NCBI RefSeq assembly: GCF_014194695.1
Contig: NZ_JACIAH010000017.1
Span: forward strand, 1-64,000
Length of the DNA stretch: 64,000 bases
Direction of reading: 5' to 3'
From: Rhizobium sp. BK399
GTDB taxonomy: Bacteria; Pseudomonadota; Alphaproteobacteria; Rhizobiales; Rhizobiaceae
In this document: one piece after another, positions 42,967-51,330 of the stretch
Position numbering within the stretch: position 1 is the stretch's first letter
How the letters are laid out: each line of letters begins with the position of its first letter
Program-made: the position numbers and the translations under genes
Notes under the pieces: model-generated
Told to the model about the DNA's origin: nothing
Databases searched by the model: none
The model's input: the letters and a program-made list of their open reading frames with translations, nothing else

Positions 42967-44532
42967 ATGGACCCCGTGTCCTTCCTCCTGGTGGACGACC
43001 TCGAAGAAAACCTCATTTCCCTGGAGGCGCTCTTGCGCCGTGAGGGTCTCAGGCTCCTGAAGGCGCGCTCTGGAGATGAAGCCCTGGAACTTCTGCTGAA
43101 GCACGATATCGCTCTCGCCCTGATCGATGTGCAGATGCCTGGCATGAACGGCTTTGAATTGGCCGAACTCATGCGGGGAAACGAACGGTCGCGGCGGGTT
43201 CCGATTATTTTCGTGACCGCTGGTAGCCCTGACCGGTCGTGGCGTTTCCAGGGCTATGAAGCTGGCGCCGTCGACTTCATCCAGAAGCCGATCGAGCCCG
43301 ACATTCTGCGCAGCAAGGCGGAGGTTTTCTTTGAACTCTATCGGCAGCGCCAACAGCTGGCAATGCAGCGCGATGAGCTTGAAGCGCATGCAACCGCGTT
43401 GAAGGAAGCCGACCAGAGGAAGGACATCTTCCTTGCAACGCTCGCTCACGAACTGCGCAACCCACTCGCACCACTTCGCCACGGGCTCGACATTCTGAAT
43501 CGAAAGCCTGACAGCGCCGAGGCGGAGAAAATTCGGTCGACGATGGATCGCCAGCTATCCCATCTGGTGCGGCTGATCGATGATCTTCTCGATGTTTCAC
43601 GTGTCAGCCAGGGCAAGATCGAGCTGCGCAGAGAACCCGTCAAAGTCCAGGACATCGTCAATCTGGCGGTTGAAGGAAGCCGACCCGCGATCGATGCGGC
43701 CGGGCATAGGTTTGTGGCCGACCTGCCAAGCGAAGCGCTATGGGTCGATGGCGATCCCGCTCGCCTCTCCCAGGTCGTCGGAAACCTGCTGAACAACGCG
43801 GCCAAGTACACGCCTGAGGGCGGACGGATTGAGATAACAGCCTATCGGGAGACAACGGAGGTCGTCATCGTGGTGTCCGACAACGGGATCGGCATTCCGG
43901 AGCATATGCGCTCAAATGTCTTCCTGCTGTTCACCCAGGTCGAGGATCACCTGACACGTTCCCAGGGCGGCCTGGGCATCGGCCTTTCTCTTTCGAAGCA
44001 GCTCGTGACCTTGCATGGCGGCCGGATAGAGGCAAAAGCTGGCCCAACGGGAACCGGCACATGCTTTGTCATTCGGCTGCCTCTCGTTTCCGCTCCGGCG
44101 GAAACCACGCCTGAAGCCCGACCGAGCGTGGATGAAACTGTTTCTGAACAGACAGGAAAGGTTCTCATTGTCGATGACAACGTCGACGTCGCTCAGGTGG
44201 TGGGCTGGATGGTGGAGGAGATCGGATACGAATATCACCTCGTTCATGACGGACGGGAAGCTCTTCAGGCGGCCCGCTCCTTCCAACCCGACATCGTGCT
44301 TCTCGACATCGGCTTGCCTCATATGGATGGGTACGAGGTGTGCCGCGCATTTAGAGCCGACGGCGAATTCAAGGATATTCCGATCATCGCCCAGACCGGA
44401 TGGGGACAGAGCAAGGATAAGGACCTCGCTTCGGCGGCTGGTTTCAACCACCATCTGACGAAGCCGGTCGATCTGGACGAACTTGGATCGGTTCTTGGCC
44501 AGATTGTTCGGGAAACGCCAAGAGCTCAGTAA
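42967..44532 (+). CDS. Hybrid histidine kinase, receiver-kinase-receiver
   Basis: A 521-residue soluble protein with the same layout as the 25199-26878 gene: receiver (5-120; Asp54 in LIDVQMPGMNG), short coiled coil, HisKA with His161 in LAHELRNPLAPL, HATPase (NLLNNAAKYT, DNGIGIPEHM, GLGIGLSLSKQ), and a second receiver near the C-terminus (VLLDIGLPHMDGYEV). Here the first receiver keeps the conserved lysine (DFIQKPI), unlike its counterpart. It starts four bases after the CheB stop and is the last gene of the operon. In family terms it may be the output-linked partner of the CHASE3 kinase. Confidence 0.92.
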   Translation: MDPVSFLLVDDLEENLISLEALLRREGLRLLKARSGDEALELLLKHDIALALIDVQMPGMNGFELAELMRGNERSRRVPIIFVTAGSPDRSWRFQGYEAGAVDFIQKPIEPDILRSKAEVFFELYRQRQQLAMQRDELEAHATALKEADQRKDIFLATLAHELRNPLAPLRHGLDILNRKPDSAEAEKIRSTMDRQLSHLVRLIDDLLDVSRVSQGKIELRREPVKVQDIVNLAVEGSRPAIDAAGHRFVADLPSEALWVDGDPARLSQVVGNLLNNAAKYTPEGGRIEITAYRETTEVVIVVSDNGIGIPEHMRSNVFLLFTQVEDHLTRSQGGLGIGLSLSKQLVTLHGGRIEAKAGPTGTGTCFVIRLPLVSAPAETTPEARPSVDETVSEQTGKVLIVDDNVDVAQVVGWMVEEIGYEYHLVHDGREALQAARSFQPDIVLLDIGLPHMDGYEVCRAFRADGEFKDIPIIAQTGWGQSKDKDLASAAGFNHHLTKPVDLDELGSVLGQIVRETPRAQ

Positions 44533-44664
44533 CGACGTGCAGCTACCGACGATGATCCTTCGAGGGCTTGTCGGGACCAAGGCCTCCCATTCACGGCATA
44601 TCCAGTGGCGCCTAAGCGGGCCTGGTCGTTGACGCTTCTGCTTTGAAGTCCCATCTACAGTCAG

Positions 44665-45297
44665 ATGTCAAAGACGAGAAAGAATGTCCCTTCAGACCTG
44701 ATCCAGACCTGGGCGCTGCCTCCCGCGGCCACGCTGGGGTCATCCGTGCGCGCCAAAGGGATCCTCCTCGAGATCAGAGCCCGATTGCCTTCCGTAAGCC
44801 GCAAGTCGCTTGATCTCAGCGGTAGCTTTCTCACCTTGGGAATGCCCGAATGTGCGAAAGCCGAGTTTCGCAGGGCCTCGGCAGTCGTCGCCGAGGCACT
44901 TGAAAATATCGAAAGCCTCCCGGTGATTCCTCGCGAAATTGAGGAAATCCTATCCATATCCACAACCGAGAGACATCGCTGGCTCAACGATGGCCGACTG
45001 CCGAGTGCTGGAACCCGAACGGTGAAGCTTCGTGGGCGTGCACGCAAGATAACCTTTCATGTCTTCGACCCACGGGCGGTCGAGGACATGCTCGACCGCG
45101 GTATCGTCGACGAATGGCGCGAAGACGACGCCGCAACTGCGGCGGAAAACAGAAGGCGTGCGGCCTGGAAGGCGAAACTGACCCGCTCCCTCAAGAAGGG
45201 TGGCAAAGCTCCGACGCCGCCCGAGGTGAGCGCCGACGATGAACCGTCGAAACTGCGCGGCTGGGAAGAGTTCGGGCGCGAAGGCTTTCTTCGTTAG
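44665..45297 (+). CDS. Hypothetical protein with possible DNA-binding segment (210 residues)
   Basis: A soluble basic protein I recognise only as a recurrent rhizobial hypothetical. The middle part (REIEEILSISTTERHRWLND, GRLPSAGTRTVKLRGR, KITFHVFDPRAVEDMLDRGI) looks like a winged helix of the excisionase/MerR-like kind in which a helix is followed by a small beta wing. The C-terminus is charged and may be disordered. The ATG lacks a strong ribosome binding site. It follows the signalling operon by 132 bases in the same direction but is probably independent. Confidence 0.55.
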   Translation: MSKTRKNVPSDLIQTWALPPAATLGSSVRAKGILLEIRARLPSVSRKSLDLSGSFLTLGMPECAKAEFRRASAVVAEALENIESLPVIPREIEEILSISTTERHRWLNDGRLPSAGTRTVKLRGRARKITFHVFDPRAVEDMLDRGIVDEWREDDAATAAENRRRAAWKAKLTRSLKKGGKAPTPPEVSADDEPSKLRGWEEFGREGFLR

Positions 45298-45417
45298 GCT
45301 GTCAGCCTTCCTCACCCCGTTCGAATGGTCCCGGTTGCTGAGCTTAAACGATCTCAACGGTATTGCCAATTTGGCCCGAATTGCCGAACTGGGCGGCATG
45401 ATGTCGGAATACGGGGT

Positions 45418-45442
45418 GGAACCGGACTGACGGCTGCTCGTT
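45418..45442 (+). promoter_or_regulatory. EcfG-type promoter, GGAAC-N16-CGTT (perfect)
   Basis: GGAAC at 45418-45422 and CGTT at 45439-45442 with a 16-base spacer, the exact consensus of the general stress sigma factor of alphaproteobacteria. The start codon of the downstream gene is 27 bases after the -10 box. Confidence 0.75.
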
Positions 45443-45468
45443 GTGAGATAAAATAAAGGAGCCATCAA

Positions 45469-45735
45469 ATGACCTACGTCGCATCGCCGACCTACTCGGA
45501 CAACCCGTTTGCCCGGCAAGCCAACCTCAAGCAGTGTCTCGAGACCGCCAGGCATCGCCTCAATGAGACGTCAAACGCCTCGGAAGCAGAGAGACTGGAA
45601 ATTCTGGTTTCCTCGGCACTAGCCGCCGGCTGGGGCGAAGATGAAACCCGCGCTGCCCTCAACAGTGACGAGCGCCCGCAAGCTGTGCTACCCCAGCCCA
45701 ACCAGATCGGCCTTGTGCCATCGTCGTCGCTATGA
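45469..45735 (+). CDS. Small hypothetical protein (88 residues), stress-type promoter
   Basis: A hydrophilic helical protein with the stretches NLKQCLETARHRLNETSNAS and LVSSALAAGWGEDETRAALN, and a proline-rich tail. AAAGGAG precedes the ATG by 6-7 bases and a perfect EcfG-type promoter lies just upstream. The next gene overlaps its stop by four bases. Function unknown. Confidence 0.62.
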   Translation: MTYVASPTYSDNPFARQANLKQCLETARHRLNETSNASEAERLEILVSSALAAGWGEDETRAALNSDERPQAVLPQPNQIGLVPSSSL

Positions 45736-45887
45736 GCATTCACCGACCATCAAATCGGGAAATTGGACCCTGGCTTATCTTGCTGGCCAGCATTATCGCG
45801 ATGGGATTGGCCATCCTTGCCGGGGCTAAAATAGGCTCGCAGTACGAGCAGCACCGAAATCGCGTTGCGGTGACCGAGCGAGGGTAG
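45732..45887 (+). CDS. 51-residue single-pass membrane protein
   Basis: The ATG overlaps the preceding stop (ATGA), so it is translationally coupled to the 88-residue gene. The peptide has a short charged head, one membrane helix (WLILLASIIAMGLAILAGA) and a basic tail (QYEQHRNRVAVTERG). Family not recognised. It belongs to the same stress-promoter transcript. Confidence 0.6.
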   Translation: MSIHRPSNREIGPWLILLASIIAMGLAILAGAKIGSQYEQHRNRVAVTERG

Positions 45888-46005
45888 CCACTTCGACATG
45901 ATCGCTAAGCAAGCTGCCGGGTTTGCAGGGCGTGACTGACAAAGCCATCACCACAAATTGCCAGCCACGTACGATCCACCCTATCAAAGATAAATGCCTG
46001 CTTTT

Positions 46006-47007
46006 CTAGCTGCCCACCATCGGGTTCTGCGCTTCAAGCAGTCGGCAAAGCGCCTCGGCGTTCTTGACTGCATTGGCATCACGGTCGTTATTGAAATAGG
46101 CCCAGACCCGTTTCGCGCCACTAGCTTTAATGCGCTCGACCCATCCGAGCAGCTCCTCGTCGCTATAGTCATGTCGATACCACTGGGTGGTGCCGTGAAA
46201 ACGTAAATACACGTCGTCCGAAGTCTTGACGAGTTGATCAGGAAGCCGCGGTCCGCTGGTTGAACAAAAGATCACTCCGGCAGCCTCGAACTTCCTAAAC
46301 ACAGTATCATCCCACCAGCTCTTATGCCGGAATTCGACGACGTTCCGTCGAGCCGGGTCAAGCTGACAGAGGATCAAATCCAGCATCTCCGTTGTGTAGC
46401 GCACGCGCGGAGGCAGCTGGAACAAAAAGCACCCCATATGGTCTCCAAGCACGTCCGAAATATAGCCGAAGTCCCGCACCAGTTCGTGGGTGCCTTCGAA
46501 AGCTTTGATGTGCGTAATTAACTCACATACTTTCACGGTGTAGACGAAGGCGTCATCTGCCTGGCGCAGCCATGTCTTTATGGTGGCGAGCGTTGGCCAA
46601 GAATAAAACGGGGCATTAAGCTCGACGGTTCGAAAACTTTTCTGATAATGGGCAAACCATTGGCTTCGTGAAAGATCGGAGGGATAGAATCGTCCGTTCC
46701 AATGCCAGTAATACCACCCCGAACAGCCGATTTGAATGTTGCTTACGGCCGAGAGCGCTCCGGGGTAGCTGGCCTGTTTGGCACCCATTCTAAGATCGTG
46801 CATTTTTGCGGCGCGCTCTTCATTTTCATTGCGCTGCTTCTGTCGGCGCAAGGCCCGCCGGGCCCTGCGCGCCTCCACCTCTTCTTCTGCCGGGACTGAC
46901 ATCAGCGTCCTGAGCTCCGGATCCTGTATGCGTTTGGCGGGTCCTGGCTGCGACCGGATTGCATTGGCTATCGCGAGGGCCGAGAAGCAACTTTTCGTTC
47001 GGACCAT
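46006..47007 (-). CDS. DUF72 family protein
   Basis: A 333-residue protein whose last 240 residues form a DUF72 (YecE-type) domain: IQIGCSGWYYWHWNGRFYP, FRTVELNAPFYSWP, FLFQLPPRVRYT, NVVEFRHKSWW, YLRFHGTTQWYRHDYSDEEL and VWAYFNNDRDANAVKNAEAL are family landmarks. DUF72 has a TIM-barrel-like fold with no settled function. The N-terminal 95 residues are charged and helical and not part of the domain. The start ATG 47007 follows GGAGG at 9 bases; the open frame goes on to 47112. A GGAAC-N16-TGTT promoter lies 49-73 bases upstream. Confidence 0.87.
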   Translation of the reverse strand: MVRTKSCFSALAIANAIRSQPGPAKRIQDPELRTLMSVPAEEEVEARRARRALRRQKQRNENEERAAKMHDLRMGAKQASYPGALSAVSNIQIGCSGWYYWHWNGRFYPSDLSRSQWFAHYQKSFRTVELNAPFYSWPTLATIKTWLRQADDAFVYTVKVCELITHIKAFEGTHELVRDFGYISDVLGDHMGCFLFQLPPRVRYTTEMLDLILCQLDPARRNVVEFRHKSWWDDTVFRKFEAAGVIFCSTSGPRLPDQLVKTSDDVYLRFHGTTQWYRHDYSDEELLGWVERIKASGAKRVWAYFNNDRDANAVKNAEALCRLLEAQNPMVGS

Positions 47008-47055
47008 GCCTTTTCGCCTCCAAGAAAAACTGGGACGACCATCATCCCTGGAGAC

Positions 47056-47080
47056 AACATCCCTCGTAAGAAATCGTTCC
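47056..47080 (-). promoter_or_regulatory. EcfG-type promoter, GGAAC-N16-TGTT
   Basis: On the minus strand GGAAC (47076-47080), 16 bases, TGTT (47056-47059). It matches the RpoE2 pattern GGAAC-N18-TT and is correctly placed for the DUF72 gene starting at 47007. Confidence 0.5.
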
Positions 47081-47393
47081 GGTGCGCTACTCGAACAGCC
47101 GGAGCCGGGCAACCCGGCCGGACAGCAACCGAGCGAAGCATCGTCTTCGTCCGGACCCCAAAACGTTGAACTTTCAGGAAAACACGGCCTCCTCGGTTGT
47201 CGCTGCTGGCTGGAGTTGAAACCCCTCCCGGGACGCGGAAGGCCCGAAAGCGTCGTACCAGATGGTCGCGGTCATCCAGGTATGTCCGCCGTTGAAGTTC
47301 CGAGAAGCGATCGGTGATTGACGGCGGCGCGTCCCGCTCTAGGTGCAATGAACTGTAGTCAATTTGGATCAGCATTATTTCGAGAGGTTCAAC

Positions 47394-47645
47394 ATGGAAG
47401 AAGCAGGTATCGGCTGGATTGCAGCGATTATCATCGGCGGTATTGCGGGATGGCTCGCCGAGCAGTTCATGAAGTCGAACATGGGGGTGCTGATGAACAT
47501 CATCCTCGGAATCGTTGGGGCTATCATCGCCAATATCTTGCTTTCGCTGGTCGGTATCGTTCTGAGCGGTTGGCTCGGATACCTGGTTGCCGGATTTGTC
47601 GGAGCCTGCATATTGATTTGGGTGGGAAGGCTCATCCGCCGCTAA
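47394..47645 (+). CDS. GlsB/YeaQ/YmgE family stress-response membrane protein
   Basis: An 83-residue, very hydrophobic protein with three membrane helices and the family's glycine-rich pattern: GWIAAIIIGGIAGWLAEQFM, MNIILGIVGAIIANILL, and GYLVAGFVGACILIWVGRLI. Members are linked to general stress (transglycosylase-associated in older annotations) without known biochemical role. The ATG at 47394 has GAGAGG 6 bases upstream. It stands between the DUF72 and chloride-transporter genes. Confidence 0.88.
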   Translation: MEEAGIGWIAAIIIGGIAGWLAEQFMKSNMGVLMNIILGIVGAIIANILLSLVGIVLSGWLGYLVAGFVGACILIWVGRLIRR

Positions 47646-47863
47646 TGCGTAAGCCCAGACCGGCACTTTCTGCAGAGCGAAACATTAAGCCGGCGCGATC
47701 GGTCATCAGGTGGCGGTTCGGACCATGCAGTCCGACCCTGGGAACAAGGAATTGCTGCAGTGGAATTATTGGTTGATGATTTGAGCCACGACGTAAGGGG
47801 TGACGCGTACTGCTTTATGGCGCTAAAAGGCTCGGGTTAAATACCGTTCTGCCAGAGTTTCAG

Positions 47864-49213
47864 ATGCCAAGCGCTTATCGCAAATCAAAGCTTTTCCGTC
47901 GTTCTCGTGTTCTTCGGGGTTCCTTGTCCCTCTGGCGTAAAAGGGCCGTATTTTGGTTCGGCGCAATCGCGATAGGCGTTGTAAGTGTCATATTTGCCAA
48001 ACTTGCCGATCTTGCGCAAAAGGCTTTCACCTCGATTGGATCATCGAGTGAGTTCGCATTTTTGTTGCCTCTGTTGATTACGCCACTGGGATTTATGCTG
48101 TCTGCTTATCTAGCAGCCAAAGTGTTCCCAAACTCTCAAGGAAGCGGCATTCCGCAGGCGATAGCCGCCCGGCATCTCCAGGAGAATGAAGACCGTCAGC
48201 GCTTGTTGTCTTTGAGGATAGCAGTTGGCAAAATCATGCTGACGATTTTGGGCCTGTTTTGCGGCGCTTCGATCGGACGCGAAGGACCAACTGTTCAAGT
48301 TGGCGGAGCAATCATGCTCGCGGTGGCTCGCTTCGGAGGCATGGCGCAGGCCAGAGGCCTTATCCTGGCAGGTTCCGCAGCCGGTATCGCTGCCGCTTTC
48401 AACACACCGCTCGCCGGGATCGTCTTTGCAATCGAAGAGATGAGTCGGAGCTATCAGTCGCGTGCGAATGGTATCGTCCTGACCGCTGTCATTCTTTCCG
48501 GCATGGCGGCTCTCGCTCTTGCGGGTAGCTATAGTTATTTCGGCGAAGCATCGGCAACCCCAACTGACATTCGAGATTGGGGGCTGATCTTGATCTGCGG
48601 TGTTGGTGGCGGCGCACTCGGCGCTTGCTTCAGTGGTTTCGCCCTCCATTTCGGTCAGCGCCTTCGCCGTTGGGTCCACCCACAGCCACTCACACGGACG
48701 GTCGCGGTTGCAGGACTTTGCGGTCTACTCGTTGCCGTCATTGGGGTTGGATCCGGCAGTGCGACATTCGGCACTGGCTATGAACAGGCGAGAGGCGCTA
48801 TCGAGGGTCATGCCCTTCCAATGCTGTTCTTCATCGAAAAGCTTGCGGCAAGTTTTCTTTCGATGCTGTCCGGCATACCCGGCGGTATCTTCGCCCCGTC
48901 ACTCGCCGTGGGCGCAGGGTTGGGCAGTACAGTTGGATCATTGCTTGGCACCAGCATTGCCCTGGCAGCGATCCTTGGGATGGCAGGGTACTTTTCCGGT
49001 GTCGTGCAAGCGCCGATGACAGCTTTCGTTATCATCCTGGAAATGACTGGCGATCACCAGGCCGTGATCCCAATCATGGCCGTTTCCATGATCGGCTATT
49101 TAACATCGCGGATATTGTCGCATGAACCACTATATCATGGACTTTCGAGGGTCTTCATTGCCGCCGCGATCCGTGCCCGTCGGTCGGAACAAAGAATCCA
49201 AGCTCCTGCCTAG
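47864..49213 (+). CDS. ClC-type chloride channel or antiporter
   Basis: A 449-residue membrane protein of the CLC family with all three chloride-selectivity motifs: GSGIPQ, GREGPT (the gating glutamate is present), and GIFAPSLAVG. A second glutamate in GIVFAIEEM corresponds to the internal proton glutamate of the E. coli antiporter, so this is probably a chloride/proton antiporter. The central tyrosine of the anion site (NYQ in E. coli) is His here (GDHQAVIP), which could change anion preference. No CBS domains. Start ATG 47864 has only a weak ribosome binding site. Such proteins help in acid stress. Confidence 0.93.
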   Translation: MPSAYRKSKLFRRSRVLRGSLSLWRKRAVFWFGAIAIGVVSVIFAKLADLAQKAFTSIGSSSEFAFLLPLLITPLGFMLSAYLAAKVFPNSQGSGIPQAIAARHLQENEDRQRLLSLRIAVGKIMLTILGLFCGASIGREGPTVQVGGAIMLAVARFGGMAQARGLILAGSAAGIAAAFNTPLAGIVFAIEEMSRSYQSRANGIVLTAVILSGMAALALAGSYSYFGEASATPTDIRDWGLILICGVGGGALGACFSGFALHFGQRLRRWVHPQPLTRTVAVAGLCGLLVAVIGVGSGSATFGTGYEQARGAIEGHALPMLFFIEKLAASFLSMLSGIPGGIFAPSLAVGAGLGSTVGSLLGTSIALAAILGMAGYFSGVVQAPMTAFVIILEMTGDHQAVIPIMAVSMIGYLTSRILSHEPLYHGLSRVFIAAAIRARRSEQRIQAPA

Positions 49214-49227
49214 GCAGCAGTTGCGAT

Positions 49228-49395
49228 CGTTTTCGCGCCACCGTGACCTTTGATGAACAGGGCGACGGCAAGACAGTGCTGACGATGCGCCAGCTCCACC
49301 CTACTCGCGAGCGGCGTCAGATCGTTATCGGCTTCGGTGCGGTCGAATATGGGCTGCAGACACTGGATGGTCTCGCGGCTTGGCTGGATGGCTGA
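49228..49395 (+). pseudogene. C-terminal remnant of an AHSA1/SRPBCC protein
   Basis: In one frame this piece reads RFRATVTFDEQGDGKTVLTM and then IGFGAVEYGLQTLDGLAAWL before the stop at 49395, the C-terminal third of an activator-of-Hsp90-ATPase-like (SRPBCC) protein. The N-terminal two thirds are absent: the region upstream is the end of the CLC gene. It is a leftover of a lost gene. Confidence 0.6.
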
Positions 49396-49611
49396 AGGAT
49401 TGGATGAGGTTGCGTATATCGACGTTGCCAACTCGCTAATGGACCGAAGGTCATTACTGAACCATCGGACCTTGGTCCGGCTTCCACAACGAACGGACAG
49501 GCCTATTTCCTCCTATTTAGTGAGGGAAAAGAGAGAAGCTGCGGTTCTTGAGAAACGCATCGCGACCTCTCCGCAGAAGGAAAAGCAGGATGCGGTCCTG
49601 AAGAGGTGGAG

Positions 49612-50079
49612 ATGATGAGCTTTGACGGCCACGCAACCGATACCGATGAGCATGCATCGATGTCCGACCTTCTGAAAGCAGTTAAGCTCGCTTTCGATGG
49701 CCACTCGGGTCAGAAGGACAAACAGGGCGAGCCCTATTTTTCCCACTGCAAACGTGTTGCCGAGGCCGTCACCGACGAGGACGAACGAACAGTCGCCTAT
49801 CTGCATGATCTGGTCGAGAAGGCACCGGGTTGGAGTCTGGAACGGCTTCGCGAACAGGGCTTCAGCCCGCTGATCGTTGATGCCGTGGACGCACTCACCA
49901 AACGCCCCGGCGAAGACGCCGAGAGATTCGTCCTCAGGGCAGCGTCCAATCAGATTGCCCGGCCCGTGAAAATAGCCGATCTCAAGGACAACCTTGCCCA
50001 GGCTCGAAAGATGAATTCAGATACGTCCAGATACGAACATGGGCTCAGGATCATCGAGAAAAAATTCGGACGCCACTGA
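49612..50079 (+). CDS. HD-domain phosphohydrolase, SpoT/MESH1-like
   Basis: A 155-residue protein with an HD metal-binding domain of the RelA/SpoT class but no synthetase part. YFSHCKRVAEAV supplies the first His, AYLHDLVEKAP the HD pair, and VKIADLKDNLAQAR the last Asp, which is the order in small alarmone hydrolases (MESH1/SAH type). Such enzymes hydrolyse (p)ppGpp or other nucleotides. The start is ATG 49612 or 49615, preceded by GAGGTGGAG; GTG 49606 is also possible. The usual ED of HDxxED is VE here (HDLVEK), so the exact substrate is open. Confidence 0.75.
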   Translation: MMSFDGHATDTDEHASMSDLLKAVKLAFDGHSGQKDKQGEPYFSHCKRVAEAVTDEDERTVAYLHDLVEKAPGWSLERLREQGFSPLIVDAVDALTKRPGEDAERFVLRAASNQIARPVKIADLKDNLAQARKMNSDTSRYEHGLRIIEKKFGRH

Positions 50080-50217
50080 CACGCCGGACGCGGGTCGGTT
50101 GCGCATAGCATCGACCGGTTTGTCGGCTGTGCACTCATTCGCCTGGAAGCACTCGCAAACTTTTAGACAGGATGTTTTTGCCCGCCGCGAAGCGCTATGG
50201 GATGGGATGCTGTTGGG

Positions 50218-50997
50218 CTAGATCGCCGGCCTCCCCGCCGTATTCCGTTCGACCCACTGGTAGACGAAGCCCGCCACCTCTTCCCAACCCGGCTCGTTGC
50301 AAATGAAGTGGCTGCGTCCGGGATAGGTCAGGAAATCGGTCACGCTGCCCACGTCCTTGTATGCCTTGTAGTTCTTTTCGTTCAGCTCGGACGGAATGAT
50401 TTCATCTCTCTCGCCGCCGATCAACAGCAATGGCGAATGCGGACATTCCAGATCGATGCGACCGGCCCCTCCCATGCAGTCGCGCAGCACGTTGCGGCTA
50501 TCGTGTGTCGCAGTTTCCTCGAAGGCAAGCGCCGCGTCTGCTTTGGACAGCGAATTCGCAAATGACCGGTGGAACGTCTTGGCATCCATGAAAACAGGTT
50601 CATCCCCCTTGAGAGGGTTCGCTATGATTGCTGCGTTCTTGATGAAGCCCCAGTCGAATTCGAGCATACGATTGGGAGCGACAGAAGAGATCGCCACGCC
50701 GGCGGATAAGAGTCCTTTCGCGACAAGGAGTTGCGTGACAAGTCCGCCGACAGAGTGGCCGATCATGACGGGGCGATCGTAGTTGCCAACAACCCTTTGC
50801 ATTGTCGCGACGACGTCATCAAGACTGAGTTCGCCAAGTCCTTGAGGAGGACTTTCACGCAGCTCCGCCGGATCACCATCGTGCAATGGCCAGGCAGGAA
50901 CAACGCACTCAAAACCATGACGGGAGAAGTATTCTACCCATCTCGTCCAACTTTTCGGATTCTGAAACATGCCGTGCACAAATACAATGGTTGTCAT
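50218..50997 (-). CDS. Alpha/beta hydrolase
   Basis: A 259-residue soluble hydrolase of the alpha/beta fold. The oxyanion-hole segment is VFVHGMFQNPKSW, the nucleophile elbow GHSVGG contains the catalytic Ser (about residue 82), the acid may be Asp in GGERDEIIP, and the His lies in GRSHFICNEPGW. Length and order fit esterases or lipases. GAAGAGGA precedes the ATG. A perfect EcfG-type promoter is 30-54 bases upstream, which suggests stress induction. Substrate unknown. Confidence 0.87.
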   Translation of the reverse strand: MTTIVFVHGMFQNPKSWTRWVEYFSRHGFECVVPAWPLHDGDPAELRESPPQGLGELSLDDVVATMQRVVGNYDRPVMIGHSVGGLVTQLLVAKGLLSAGVAISSVAPNRMLEFDWGFIKNAAIIANPLKGDEPVFMDAKTFHRSFANSLSKADAALAFEETATHDSRNVLRDCMGGAGRIDLECPHSPLLLIGGERDEIIPSELNEKNYKAYKDVGSVTDFLTYPGRSHFICNEPGWEEVAGFVYQWVERNTAGRPAI

Positions 50998-51026
50998 AGC
51001 ACTTCCTCTTCTGTTGGAAGAAGGCG

Positions 51027-51051
51027 AACGACATCAAAGGGTAATCGTTCC
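51027..51051 (-). promoter_or_regulatory. EcfG-type promoter, GGAAC-N16-CGTT (perfect)
   Basis: On the minus strand GGAAC (51047-51051), 16 bases, CGTT (51027-51030); 30 bases before the hydrolase start codon. An exact consensus match. Confidence 0.75.
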
Positions 51052-51330
51052 AACAAGCGGGCCGCGCCCAGAGACTGCAAATGACCGCTCTTGAACGTCC
51101 CCCCGCACCAATGCATGCCATCAGCTCTTTCCGATGCGAACCCATGCCCGCAGATAAATCCCTGAAGTCCATCGGTCGAGGTACAAGCAGCACGAGACTG
51201 AAGACCGTTCGTCCGTCGACAACCATGGCCATCGCTTACGCAGGCCTCGATCAGTGTCGTAGGAAGACTGGTCTTTTGCGCATAAATATGCTTCCGGCGA
51301 CGACATAGGTTTCAATAGCAAGAGGATCCC

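Noticed and set aside
47741..47767. GGAAC before the CLC gene as EcfG promoter
   Set aside because: TT occurs only after 20 bases and the -10 box is AATT-like out of register; spacing does not fit.
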